Notes: a model not told the origin generated them from the sequence alone. DNA of 11,121 bases from VRUE01 sp036525295 (GCA_036525295.1 DATDAQ010000107.1:1-11121), one strand, 5' to 3'. Numbered from the stretch's first letter, positions 1 to 5,812 are shown. Made by a program: numbers and translations.

Positions 1-56
1 TGCCCCTCCCCAAAACGCTCGGCGGGAGCCTCGCTTGAGTGTTTTGGGGAGGGGCA
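1..56. repeat. Long palindromic element, copy 1
   Basis: Positions 1-16 (TGCCCCTCCCCAAAAC) are perfectly complementary to 41-56. The pairing extends inward four more base pairs with one G-T wobble, so 1-20 pairs with 37-56 around a 16-nt loop (21-36). Positions 20-50 recur in inverted orientation, without a mismatch, as the last 31 nt of the window inside nuoG. The element is therefore a multi-copy repeat, not just a local hairpin. It carries no T-run typical of an intrinsic terminator. What lies left of base 1 cannot be seen. Confidence 0.85.
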
Positions 57-149
57 CCGGCGTCCCTTCAACAGCGCACGAGCCTCGACGAGCTCGGCCT
101 CCCGAAGCGTCCTCGGCTCCCCGAAAGCTCCACATGCCCTAAGTCCCAT
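1..149 (-). CDS. Possible 5' part of an unidentified ORF running off the left edge
   Basis: I do not recognise this frame. On the minus strand, a frame with an ATG at 149-147 is open to the window edge for 49 codons, and it stays open upstream to a TGA at 215-213. The middle part reads like protein (for example LREAELVEARALLKGR) and its third codon positions are mostly G or C. The terminal palindrome is translated as SPKHSSEAPA, exactly the peptide that the related repeat encodes inside nuoG at the other end of the window. Against it: there is no Shine-Dalgarno sequence before the ATG, the start sits next to another palindrome, and no domain is visible. It could be a chance open frame in GC-rich repeat DNA. 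Confidence 0.25.
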   Translation of the reverse strand, partial: MGLRACGAFGEPRTLREAELVEARALLKGRRCPSPKHSSEAPAERFGEG

Positions 150-157
150 TACGGGCG

Positions 158-183
158 CCCCAAGCTTTTTTAAAAGCTTGGGG
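158..183. repeat. Perfect AT-cored palindrome
   Basis: Two perfect 12-nt arms, CCCCAAGCTTTT (158-169) and AAAAGCTTGGGG (172-183), flank a TT centre. The AT-rich core stands out in GC-rich DNA. It lies downstream of the minus-strand SpoIID gene (stop at 242-244), so it could help end that transcript. The T-run is inside the palindrome rather than after a stem, so it is not a textbook terminator. The rest of 57-241 holds no convincing gene apart from the low-confidence edge ORF. Confidence 0.75.
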
Positions 184-210
184 ACCCTGGAACCGGGTTC
201 GCAATCTGGG

Positions 211-225
211 CGTCACTCGGTGACG
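211..225. terminator. Small hairpin after the SpoIID gene
   Basis: CGTCAC (211-216) and GTGACG (220-225) form a perfect 6-bp stem with a 3-nt loop, 16 nt beyond the stop codon of the minus-strand SpoIID gene. A second, weaker symmetrical stretch lies at 190-200. There is no T-run, so a terminator or 3'-end stabiliser role is inferred from position only. Confidence 0.3.
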
Positions 226-241
226 TGTTGAGAGGAACCCC

Positions 242-1339
242 CTACCTACCTACCTTCGTGAAAAACGCCCACCGGTCGTACAGACCAAGGGCTGCCGCAA
301 GCGTGTCGCCGCGGATCGTCGCGGCGCCTCCGGTGCCGATCAGCTTTGCGGAGTCGATCCGGGGCGAGTCGCCGCGTTTCGTCACGACGACGTCGCGCAG
401 GCGCCCGCGCACGTACGGGCCGAGGCGGGAGTCGATCTCCGACTGCGAGAAGCGGAAGGTCCAGCGGTGCTGGGGGGCGTAGTAGTCGTAGGGGTCGGCG
501 ACGCTGCGCAGGTATGGGACCTCGGGGGCGCCGAGGAAACCGGACTCGGTGCGACCGCCGGAGGACGAGAAGTAGGTGGTCTGGGCGATCTCGCCGCCAA
601 AGGTCGCGACCTGGCTGCGGGTGGACTGCACGGCCGCGTCGGTCCGCGCGTCCTCGACGGCGACGCCGCCGTAGACCTGGGTTCGGGTGTCCGAGTAGAG
701 ATCGAAGCCGTCGCCCCCCACGTCCGTGGAGAGGGCGATCGAGCGCGAGGCGACCGCGAACGCCCGCAGCGTCGCCATCGGCCATTCGGGAGGGACCTCC
801 GCGGGCACCGAGCCGCGGGCGTAGTTGTTGACGTTGAGCACGTTGACGACGTTCAGCGCCGAGCCGCTCGGGACCGCCTCGAGCGCCCCGCGGTAGACGC
901 CCACGCCGGCGATCCGGATCGTCCCCCGCGAGTCGGCGTGGAGGCGCTCACCGCAGCGGGCGAGCAGCTTCCCCGAGCTCGAGAGGAGTCGCACCGAGGA
1001 CCCCCGCATGTGCGCCGCGTAGCCGCGGGAGGGGTCGAGCTGGCGTCCGCAGGCCGCGGTCGCGTGCGAGAAAGAGACGTCGCCCGAGCTGGTCGTGAGC
1101 AGCACGTGGACCATCGGCGCGCTGCGCGTCTCGGCGATCCCTATCCCGCGAAAGTAGTGGCCGAGGATCTGGCGGTAACCGGTGCCGTGCAGGCCGTAGC
1201 CGTAGGCGCCGTAGGCGCTCATGCCGACGCCGTGACCGAACCCGCCGCCCCGCACCAGCCAGGTGACGGCTAACGCGGCCGACGGAGCGGCGCCGGCCAA
1301 GAGGAGCCCCAACAACAGGGCTGCGGTCGCTCGCCTCAT
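242..1339 (-). CDS. Secreted SpoIID/LytB-domain cell-wall protein
   Basis: A 365-residue protein of the SpoIID/LytB family, whose Bacillus members are a lytic transglycosylase acting on denuded glycan (SpoIID) and an amidase enhancer (LytB). Residues 1-24 are a signal peptide, so it acts outside the membrane on peptidoglycan. The family motif GGGFGHGVGMSAYGA is at 31-45. The SpoIID core spans roughly 145-265 and contains GSVPAEVPPEWP (176-187), where Glu181 is the likely equivalent of the catalytic Glu of Bacillus SpoIID; this is followed by LRAFAVASRSIAL and a TYFSSSGGRTES-like segment. Cys97 and Cys129 may pair. In Bacillus SpoIID the GHGVGMSQ motif is near the C-terminus, so the order here is permuted. 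The ATG gives a clean signal peptide, although no Shine-Dalgarno sequence is close to it. It is divergent from the next gene. Three CCTA repeats cover the stop codon. Sporulation is not implied. Family assignment is strong; substrate is inferred. Confidence 0.9.
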   Translation of the reverse strand: MRRATAALLLGLLLAGAAPSAALAVTWLVRGGGFGHGVGMSAYGAYGYGLHGTGYRQILGHYFRGIGIAETRSAPMVHVLLTTSSGDVSFSHATAACGRQLDPSRGYAAHMRGSSVRLLSSSGKLLARCGERLHADSRGTIRIAGVGVYRGALEAVPSGSALNVVNVLNVNNYARGSVPAEVPPEWPMATLRAFAVASRSIALSTDVGGDGFDLYSDTRTQVYGGVAVEDARTDAAVQSTRSQVATFGGEIAQTTYFSSSGGRTESGFLGAPEVPYLRSVADPYDYYAPQHRWTFRFSQSEIDSRLGPYVRGRLRDVVVTKRGDSPRIDSAKLIGTGGAATIRGDTLAAALGLYDRWAFFTKVGR

Positions 1340-1390
1340 CCGGCCGAGAATACCGTCACTCCCTCCCGCTCAAAGCGTCTGAGTCACCTC

Positions 1391-1440
1391 GATGCGGATC
1401 CACGCAATACACAGGTCCGCGCATTCGAAAGATCCGCATC
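1391..1440. repeat. Spaced inverted repeat in a divergent promoter region
   Basis: GATGCGGATC (1391-1400) and GATCCGCATC (1431-1440) are perfect inverted 10-mers 30 nt apart. They lie in the 229-bp region between the divergent SpoIID and secreted-protein genes. The geometry would suit a looped operator for a dimeric regulator or a long-loop hairpin. I found no convincing -35/-10 pair nearby, so the function is open. The remainder of 1340-1568 holds nothing else I can name. Confidence 0.5.
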
Positions 1441-1553
1441 CCGACATTTGCAGGGGAGTCAGGGTCTGGCGAGACCGCTCCATGCTTGCGGGAAGGTCAC
1501 TGGTGGATCCTTCGGCCGCCAACCAACAGACTGCAATCGATTACACAACTGGG

Positions 1554-1560
1554 AAGGGAG
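1554..1560 (+). promoter_or_regulatory. Ribosome binding site deciding the start at 1569
   Basis: AAGGGAG lies 8 nt before the ATG at 1569. The same frame is open further upstream, to at least 1392, but only the 1569 start has both this site and a signal peptide immediately after it. Confidence 0.7.
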
Positions 1561-1568
1561 ATTCAAAG

Positions 1569-2201
1569 ATGAAACTAATGAGGAATATTTGGCTGGCTGC
1601 AATTGTATCCGTGGGTGCCATGGCTTTCGCCGACGCATCGTCCGCAACCACTGCTTTGTGCAAAGTGCAAGAAGAAACATGCGCGGCAAAAAACCTGGTG
1701 ACGAACCTTCACTTGGTCAACACCTCAGGCTCCGTGGAAACGCTGTCAAGCGAATTGGGCAACATCTTATGCTTAGGCGTGTTAGAGCAGCTAACGGTCT
1801 CAGGATTAGGCGAACCGCAAAAAGCCCACGCCACAAGTTTCAGCTCGACCGGCTGCGGAACCACCGCTGCGCACAACAACTGCACCGTGACAACAATCGA
1901 CCTACCGGATGTGCACTACGTCATCGATTGGTGGCCACCGTTAATTTTATCCTTCTATTTAGGCGATCGCAGGCGAGTCAGCTGCACGCTCTCTGAATTC
2001 GTGAAAATAGAATGCACCTATGATGGAACCGGCATGGAACCCGTAGGTGAAAGTGCCTTAGAAAATGAAGGCACTGGCCACGGGATGTTCACGTCCGAAG
2101 AAGAACCGATGTCCCTGGTTTCGGGGAGCGGCCCTTGCCCTGAAGAAATGACAGTCGACAACTTATTGGAACCGTTAGAACACGTTTACGGCGCAGAATA
2201 A
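1569..2201 (+). CDS. Secreted eight-cysteine protein, low GC and TTA-rich
   Basis: A 210-residue exported protein of unknown function. Residues 1-26 are a signal peptide (basic start, hydrophobic core, ending ADASSA), followed at once by TTALCKVQEETC. Eight cysteines at 31, 38, 68, 96, 105, 139, 149 and 190 would allow four disulfides. The spacing resembles a family of secreted proteins I recall as heavily duplicated in Solirubrobacterales, with an LCK..E..C start, a central SFSSTGC segment and a late CP motif; this is recognition from memory, not a search. Codon use is very unlike the neighbours: Glu is almost always GAA and Leu is TTA ten times, so transfer, or selection for low expression or TTA-tRNA control, is plausible. 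The start is supported by AAGGGAG at 1554-1560. It is followed by a hairpin and a convergent gene. Confidence 0.85.
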   Translation: MKLMRNIWLAAIVSVGAMAFADASSATTALCKVQEETCAAKNLVTNLHLVNTSGSVETLSSELGNILCLGVLEQLTVSGLGEPQKAHATSFSSTGCGTTAAHNNCTVTTIDLPDVHYVIDWWPPLILSFYLGDRRRVSCTLSEFVKIECTYDGTGMEPVGESALENEGTGHGMFTSEEEPMSLVSGSGPCPEEMTVDNLLEPLEHVYGAE

Positions 2202-2231
2202 TCACGGTTCGGTGAAACCGATCTGCTGTCT

Positions 2232-2260
2232 GTGCGGCCACCTGGAACTGGTGGCCGCAC
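2232..2260. terminator. Likely bidirectional terminator hairpin
   Basis: GTGCGGCCACC (2232-2242) and GGTGGCCGCAC (2250-2260) form a perfect 11-bp GC-rich stem with a 7-nt loop. It lies between two convergent genes whose stops are at 2201 and 2277, where a shared terminator is expected. There is no T-run on either side, as is common for actinobacterial hairpins. Confidence 0.65.
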
Positions 2261-2276
2261 ATCAAACCCCGTCCAT

Positions 2277-2702
2277 CTACAGAAGCTGGCGGTCGATGAA
2301 GCCCGCCACCAACACGAGCCAGCCGCCGATCTCGGCGACGATCAGAGCGAGCATGAAGGCGTGCAGGCCGCCGACCGGGTCGTGGAACTGGTTGTCGGTG
2401 TCTCGCCGCCAGCCATGGACCATGTACCCGGCGACCGCCGCAAAGAAGTAGAAGGCAAGTGCGCCCGCGGCGAGCAGGTTGACCAGGGTGCCCCAGCCGC
2501 TCAGCTCGACGAAGGTCGCGACCAGCAGCAGGGCGAAGCTGTAGAGCAGCGCCGCCCGGTGGGCGATGTCGACGTAGGGGTGGGCGGCGCTCTCCTCCGA
2601 TTCGACGATCTGCCGGTACTTGAGCACACCGAGCAGCAGTGCCCAGAGGAACATCGCGGCGGCGAGCAGCAGTATGGCTTTGGTGTCTGCACCCAGCTCC
2701 AC
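2277..2702 (-). CDS. Four-helix integral membrane protein, function unknown
   Basis: I do not recognise the family. The 141-residue product has four clear hydrophobic segments at about 9-27, 49-68, 70-92 and 115-136. A charged loop follows helix 1 (KYRQIVESEESAAHPYVDIAHR) and another lies between helices 3 and 4 (HGWRRDTDNQFHDPVGGLH). Several histidines near the helix ends (His41, His48, His95 and His107/114 region) might bind metal or haem, but this is only a suggestion. The start is GTG at 2702-2700, with a weak AGGA about 7 nt upstream; an alternative internal start is possible. It is convergent with the secreted-protein gene and divergent, with only 44 nt between, from the VOC gene, so the two may share a control region. 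Confidence 0.75.
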   Translation of the reverse strand: MELGADTKAILLLAAAMFLWALLLGVLKYRQIVESEESAAHPYVDIAHRAALLYSFALLLVATFVELSGWGTLVNLLAAGALAFYFFAAVAGYMVHGWRRDTDNQFHDPVGGLHAFMLALIVAEIGGWLVLVAGFIDRQLL

Positions 2703-2746
2703 GGGAGGATCCTATGCTTCGCGGACCCCCAACCTAGGAGCCGCAG

Positions 2747-3133
2747 ATGAACACCGAGACCTCATTCGTCACCGGCGTCGACTTCGCCACCGTCTTCGTC
2801 AAGGACTATCCGGCCGCCGTCGAGTTCTACGGCAAGATCCTCGGCCTCGAGCAGTCGGCCGACTACGGGAAAACACCAGGCGGCGAGTTCGAGACCGGCA
2901 ACCTGACCCTGCAGGTGATGGATGCCGCCGCGATCGGGCGCGAGTTCGAGCCCAACACGCACCCGACCGCCTTCCACGTCGAGGACGTCGAGGCGGCTCG
3001 CGCCGAGCTCGAGTCCAAGGGCGTCAATTTCCTCGCCGACACCATCGACAGCGGCGTCTGCCACATGGCCATCTTCAGCGACCCCGACGGCAACGTGCTG
3101 ATGCTGCACCACCGCTACGCCCCGCGCGACTGA
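2747..3133 (+). CDS. VOC/glyoxalase-fold protein
   Basis: A 128-residue single-chain member of the vicinal oxygen chelate superfamily (glyoxalase, bleomycin resistance and dioxygenase fold). The two beta-alpha-beta-beta-beta modules are visible: VDFATVFVKDYPAAVEFYGKIL at the start, and HPTAFHVEDVEAARAELESKG followed by FSDPDGNVLMLHH in the second half. The Glu that usually ends the metal site in the DPDGN..E motif appears to be Met here, and the usual first-strand His is absent. Canonical metal-dependent glyoxalase activity is therefore doubtful; it may bind a ligand or confer resistance by sequestration. AGGAG at 2736-2740 sits 6 nt before the ATG. The following gene starts 38 nt downstream on the same strand, so the two may be cotranscribed. 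The substrate cannot be told from sequence. Confidence 0.85.
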   Translation: MNTETSFVTGVDFATVFVKDYPAAVEFYGKILGLEQSADYGKTPGGEFETGNLTLQVMDAAAIGREFEPNTHPTAFHVEDVEAARAELESKGVNFLADTIDSGVCHMAIFSDPDGNVLMLHHRYAPRD

Positions 3134-3171
3134 CGGAGACCCATCACGGTCCGGATCCCAAGCGTTGGCTA

Positions 3172-3615
3172 ATGTCCGAGGCGATGGAGGCGGCAACGGC
3201 ACCGCGGACGCAGTGGACCTTCGCTCAGTGGGGGATCGTCGTCGTCGCGGCCTTCCAGCTCCTCTGGGCCACGGCGGGGCTGATCGCGGAGCCGAGCTTC
3301 GACTTCGGCGACGGGGCCGCGACGGAGCGCGTGCTCGGGGTGGACTTCAACGGCGTCCACGCGCTCTCGGGCTTCCTCCTCTTCCTCCCCGCCTTCTACT
3401 TCGTCCAGAAGCCACGATGGGCCGTCCTCTACGCGATCTATGTAGCGGTGGCGCTGCTCGTCACCGGCGTCTGGGCGATCTTCTCGACCAGTCCCGCCGG
3501 CATCTTCACCTTCCCCAACAACGGCGCCGACGCCGTCCTCCACATCGTCACCGGCGTCGTCTTCGCAGCGATAGCCGCGATCCAGCTCGGCCTCGACCGC
3601 CAAACCACCACCTGA
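3172..3615 (+). CDS. DUF4383-like membrane protein
   Basis: A 147-residue membrane protein with four predicted helices: about 18-36 (QWGIVVVAAFQLLWATAGLI), 60-76, 81-101 and 120-140. The loops VDFNGVHALSGFLLF and NNGADAVLHIVTGVVF match the repeated N..H...G pattern I associate with the DUF4383 family of actinobacterial membrane proteins. That assignment is from memory and is moderate. No function is known to me. The same frame is open far upstream, but that part overlaps the VOC gene in another frame and is coding shadow. The ATG at 3172 gives a cytoplasmic start of normal length, although no Shine-Dalgarno sequence precedes it; ATG 3184 is an alternative. It lies 38 nt after the VOC stop and ends 6 nt before a perfect palindrome. 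Confidence 0.75.
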   Translation: MSEAMEAATAPRTQWTFAQWGIVVVAAFQLLWATAGLIAEPSFDFGDGAATERVLGVDFNGVHALSGFLLFLPAFYFVQKPRWAVLYAIYVAVALLVTGVWAIFSTSPAGIFTFPNNGADAVLHIVTGVVFAAIAAIQLGLDRQTTT

Positions 3616-3620
3616 GAAGT

Positions 3621-3665
3621 CGAATCTGCATTTACCCCCTCTGGGGAGGGGTAAATGCAGATTCG
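3621..3665. terminator. Perfect 18-bp palindrome between convergent genes
   Basis: Positions 3621-3638 and 3648-3665 are perfectly complementary over 18 bp around a 9-nt loop. The element fills nearly all of the 51-nt gap between the plus-strand stop (3615) and the minus-strand stop (3669-3667). A bidirectional terminator role fits this position. The stem is longer than a usual terminator, and its right half carries TGGGGAGGGG (3642-3651), also present in the palindrome at the left edge of the window (45-54). It may therefore belong to the same element family rather than being a dedicated terminator. Confidence 0.75.
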
Positions 3666-3666
3666 C

Positions 3667-4101
3667 CTAGAACGCGCCGCTCGTTCCCGCGGCACGCAGA
3701 GCTAGGAAGAGGATCACGCCGCAGCTGACGGCCATGATGCCCATCTCGCGGCGGACTATCGCCAGGGCGAGGGACTGCTGCGCCTCGGCAGGCAGGGCCT
3801 CGATGTCGACGTCGCCGAGCTCGCGTTCGGCGGCGCCCGCGCGGGCGCCCTCGGCGATCAGCGAGACGACGAGGGGAAGGATCCCGTAGAGAAGGTGCAG
3901 CTCGTCGCTCGGTTCGTGGCCGGTGAAGACGAGCAGGCCGCCGAGCATCGCCTGGACGAAGACGGCCGCCTGGGCGGCGCGGAGGAAATACCAGAAGGGC
4001 ACGGAGGGACGATCGCGGAACCAGGCCACGCCTCCCAGCGCGAAGGCGACGAGGTTCAGCGCTATCACGGCGCAGCCGACGACGAGGTGCAGCTCGGGCA
4101 C
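3667..4101 (-). CDS. Four-helix membrane protein divergent from nuo
   Basis: A 144-residue integral membrane protein of unknown function. Hydrophobic segments are at about 5-27, 37-60, 68-84 and 119-136. A polar, acidic cytoplasmic-type loop (about 85-115, containing ELGDVDIEALPAEAQQSLAL) joins helices 3 and 4. I see no catalytic motif. The start is GTG (4101-4099), fixed by a strong AGGAGG on the minus strand (4116-4111) with a 9-nt spacer. It is transcribed away from the nuo operon across a 160-bp intergenic region, so the two may be regulated together. A role linked to complex I or respiration is only guilt by association. Its stop codon lies beside the 3621-3665 palindrome. Confidence 0.8.
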   Translation of the reverse strand: MPELHLVVGCAVIALNLVAFALGGVAWFRDRPSVPFWYFLRAAQAAVFVQAMLGGLLVFTGHEPSDELHLLYGILPLVVSLIAEGARAGAAERELGDVDIEALPAEAQQSLALAIVRREMGIMAVSCGVILFLALRAAGTSGAF

Positions 4102-4261
4102 GGGCTATTTCCTCCTAAGAGGGTCGGGATTCGGCTTGCTGATGCGGAAAATCACTATGTAGCAATCTGTTACAAGGTGGGTGTATAAAGGCGGTTGCAG
4201 GCGGTGGGGCGCCAATCGACGAGGTGCCCCGCAAATCGCCCGCGTCAACCTCGAAATACAA
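4102..4261 (+). promoter_or_regulatory. nuo upstream region with a possible leader hairpin
   Basis: This 160-bp stretch between the divergent membrane gene and nuoA must hold the operon promoter. It is more AT-rich around 4141-4190, where TATAAA (4184-4189) is the best -10-like hexamer; no good -35 pairs with it. Downstream, GGGGCGCC (4206-4213) and GGTGCCCC (4223-4230) can form an 8-bp hairpin with one G-T pair and a 9-nt loop in the presumed leader. These are suggestions from position and sequence only. Confidence 0.35.
4111..4116 (-). promoter_or_regulatory. Strong Shine-Dalgarno for the divergent membrane gene
   Basis: CCTCCT on the plus strand reads AGGAGG on the minus strand, 9 nt before the GTG at 4101-4099. 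It is the best ribosome binding site in the window and supports a GTG start for this gene. Confidence 0.8.
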
Positions 4262-4639
4262 GTGCTGAAGAGCTACCTGCCGATTCTCGTCTTCGCCTTC
4301 CTCGGTGTCACAGTCGGGGGGGCTTTCGCGATGCTCAACCACGTGATCGGGCCGAAGCGCTCGAAGCGCTCGACCGCGTCGAGCCTACGGCTGGGCGAGC
4401 CGTATGAGTCGGGGATCCCGGTCAAGGCCTCCCACGGGCTGCGCTTCGGCGTCAGCTTCTACCTGATCGCGATGCTTTTCATCCTCTTCGACATCGAGGT
4501 CGTCTTCCTCTACCCGATCGCGGTGATCCTCGAGGACGCCGACAGCATCTTCGTCCTCGGCGAGCTGGTCACCTTCGTCGTATTGCTGCTCGTCGCCTTC
4601 GTCTACGTCTGGCGAAAGGGTGCGCTGGATTGGAAGTAG
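4262..4639 (+). CDS. nuoA: NADH-quinone oxidoreductase subunit A
   Basis: NuoA is a small membrane-arm subunit of proton-pumping complex I that sits at the junction with the quinone module. The 125-residue product shows three helices (about 5-25, 62-90 and 100-117) and the hallmark FDIEVVFLYP at 76-85, plus the C-terminal YVWRKGALDWK. In the first loop, the position often seen as YECG in other NuoA proteins reads YESG (48-51). I chose GTG 4262 because it gives the usual length and the typical MLKSYLPIL start. No clear Shine-Dalgarno precedes it. GTG 4181 in the same frame has AAGGTGG right against it, but would add 27 residues unlike any NuoA. First gene of the operon; its stop overlaps the proposed nuoB start by 10 nt. 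Confidence 0.93.
   Translation: MLKSYLPILVFAFLGVTVGGAFAMLNHVIGPKRSKRSTASSLRLGEPYESGIPVKASHGLRFGVSFYLIAMLFILFDIEVVFLYPIAVILEDADSIFVLGELVTFVVLLLVAFVYVWRKGALDWK
4614..4620 (+). promoter_or_regulatory. Ribosome binding site favouring the TTG start of nuoB
   Basis: GAAAGGG ends 9 nt before TTG 4630, inside the end of nuoA. The ATG at 4651 has no comparable site, so the coupled TTG start is preferred. Confidence 0.45.
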
Positions 4640-5301
4640 AGCGCCAGACGATGCGGTCCCGGCAACTGCGCGCCCGCGACATGCTCCGCGGCGACCTCGA
4701 GGGCGAGGAGCTGGAGCGCTACGTCGAGGAGAGGGTCGTGATGACCAACTTCGACAAGATGCTCGGCTGGGCGCGCTCGAACTCGGTCTTCCCCCTCACC
4801 TTCGGCCTCGCCTGCTGCGCGATCGAGGGGATACCGATGGCAGCCGTCACGGCCCGATACGACATTGCCCGCTTCGGTGCCGAGGCCGGGCGTGCCTCGC
4901 CACGCCAAGCCGACCTGATCATCCTCTCGGGCAGGGTCTCGATCAAGATGGCGCCGATCATCCGCCGCCTCTACGACCAGATGCTGGAGCCGAAGTGGGC
5001 GATCTCGATGGGAGCCTGCTCCTCGAGCGGCGGCATGTTCTCCAACTACGCCGTGGTCCAGGGCGCCGAAAAGTTCATGCCGATCGACGTCCACGTGCCA
5101 GGCTGCCCGCCACGGCCGGAGGCGGTGCTCTACGGCTTCACCAAGCTGCAGCGAAAGATCCAGGGAAACCCCGACCAGGGCTGGCGAGCCCGCTACGGCG
5201 CGCACGGCACCGAGGAGTGGGCGCGCGGAGGACCGCGCAGCGAACCGAGTGCCGAGGCGGCGGAGGCCTATGAAGCTGCCAGGGGGCTGATCGGTGCCTG
5301 A
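4630..5301 (+). CDS. nuoB: NADH-quinone oxidoreductase subunit B
   Basis: NuoB carries cluster N2, the [4Fe-4S] centre that passes electrons to quinone. With the TTG start, the ligands are Cys62, Cys63, Cys130 and Cys159, in the usual tandem-Cys arrangement (GLACCAIE, ISMGACSSSGG, HVPGCPPRPE). RASPRQADLIILSGRVS and KMAPIIRRLYDQM are also characteristic. After CCAIE the sequence is GIPMAAVTARYDIARFG, about two residues longer than the common form with MMA; this loop lies near the quinone site. The C-terminal tail (about 180-223) is rich in Ala, Glu and Gly and looks disordered. TTG 4630 has a ribosome site and overlaps nuoA; ATG 4651 would remove seven residues. It overlaps nuoC by 8 nt, which suggests translational coupling. 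Confidence 0.95.
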   Translation: MEVERQTMRSRQLRARDMLRGDLEGEELERYVEERVVMTNFDKMLGWARSNSVFPLTFGLACCAIEGIPMAAVTARYDIARFGAEAGRASPRQADLIILSGRVSIKMAPIIRRLYDQMLEPKWAISMGACSSSGGMFSNYAVVQGAEKFMPIDVHVPGCPPRPEAVLYGFTKLQRKIQGNPDQGWRARYGAHGTEEWARGGPRSEPSAEAAEAYEAARGLIGA

Positions 5302-5812
5302 CGCCCCCGGACTGGAGCTGATCCGGGGGGAGATCGAGCAGGACCACCCGGGCGCCGTGCTGGACACGGGCTTCGAGCACGGCTGCGCGAGCCTCTCGAT
5401 CGACCCGGCGCACGTCCTCGCGGTCCTGACCTGGCTGCGCGACGCCCCCGGCCAGGGCTACCGCTTCCTCTCCAGCCTGCACGCGGCCGACTACCTCCCG
5501 GCCGAGCCCCGATTCGCGGTCCACTACGAGCTGCTCAACCGCGATCGCGTGGAGCGGCTGCGGGTCAAGGCTCTTCTGGCCGATCCCGGCGAGGACGAGC
5601 TGCCCGAGATCGACTCATGCGTCGATCTTTTCCCGACGGCCGAGTTCCAGGAGCGCGAGGCCTTCGACTTCTTCGGGATCGTCTTCCGCGGCCACCCCGA
5701 TCTGACCCGGATCCTGCTTCCCGAGGACTACGTCGGCTGGCCGCAGCGGCGCGACTTCCCGGTCGGCGGCGAGCCGGTGACCTTCACCTACAACGAGCGC
5801 AACTATGGCTGA
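5294..5812 (+). CDS. nuoC: NADH-quinone oxidoreductase subunit C (30 kDa)
   Basis: NuoC is a peripheral-arm subunit without cofactors that packs against NuoD and NuoB. The 172-residue product has the N-terminal fold with YRFLSSLHAADYLP, then the family signature from Glu120: EREAFDFFGIVFRGHPDLTR, continuing ILLPEDYVGWPQRRDFPVG. The usual position of Leu-Arg-Lys in this signature reads PQRRDFP, a mild variant. It starts with GTG, overlaps the nuoB stop by 8 nt, and its own stop overlaps the nuoD ATG by 8 nt. It is separate from nuoD, unlike the fused nuoCD of enterobacteria. The identity is secure from the motif and position. Confidence 0.95.
   Translation: MPDAPGLELIRGEIEQDHPGAVLDTGFEHGCASLSIDPAHVLAVLTWLRDAPGQGYRFLSSLHAADYLPAEPRFAVHYELLNRDRVERLRVKALLADPGEDELPEIDSCVDLFPTAEFQEREAFDFFGIVFRGHPDLTRILLPEDYVGWPQRRDFPVGGEPVTFTYNERNYG

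Noticed and set aside
1392..1568. Upstream extension of the secreted-protein gene
   Set aside because: It would bury the signal peptide in the interior. The ATG at 1569 has a ribosome site at the right distance and begins a normal signal peptide.
2620..3171. Upstream extension of the DUF4383-like gene
   Set aside because: The extension is Arg-rich and overlaps the VOC gene in a different frame. The VOC gene has its own ribosome site and fold motifs, so ATG 3172 is the better start.
4136..4161. TTGCTG ... TATGTA as a nuo promoter
   Set aside because: The spacing is only about 14 nt and the match is weak, so I could not support a specific promoter call.
4181..4261. GTG 4181 as the nuoA start
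   Set aside because: It would add 27 residues with basic, non-NuoA sequence, and the candidate ribosome site touches the start codon with no spacer.
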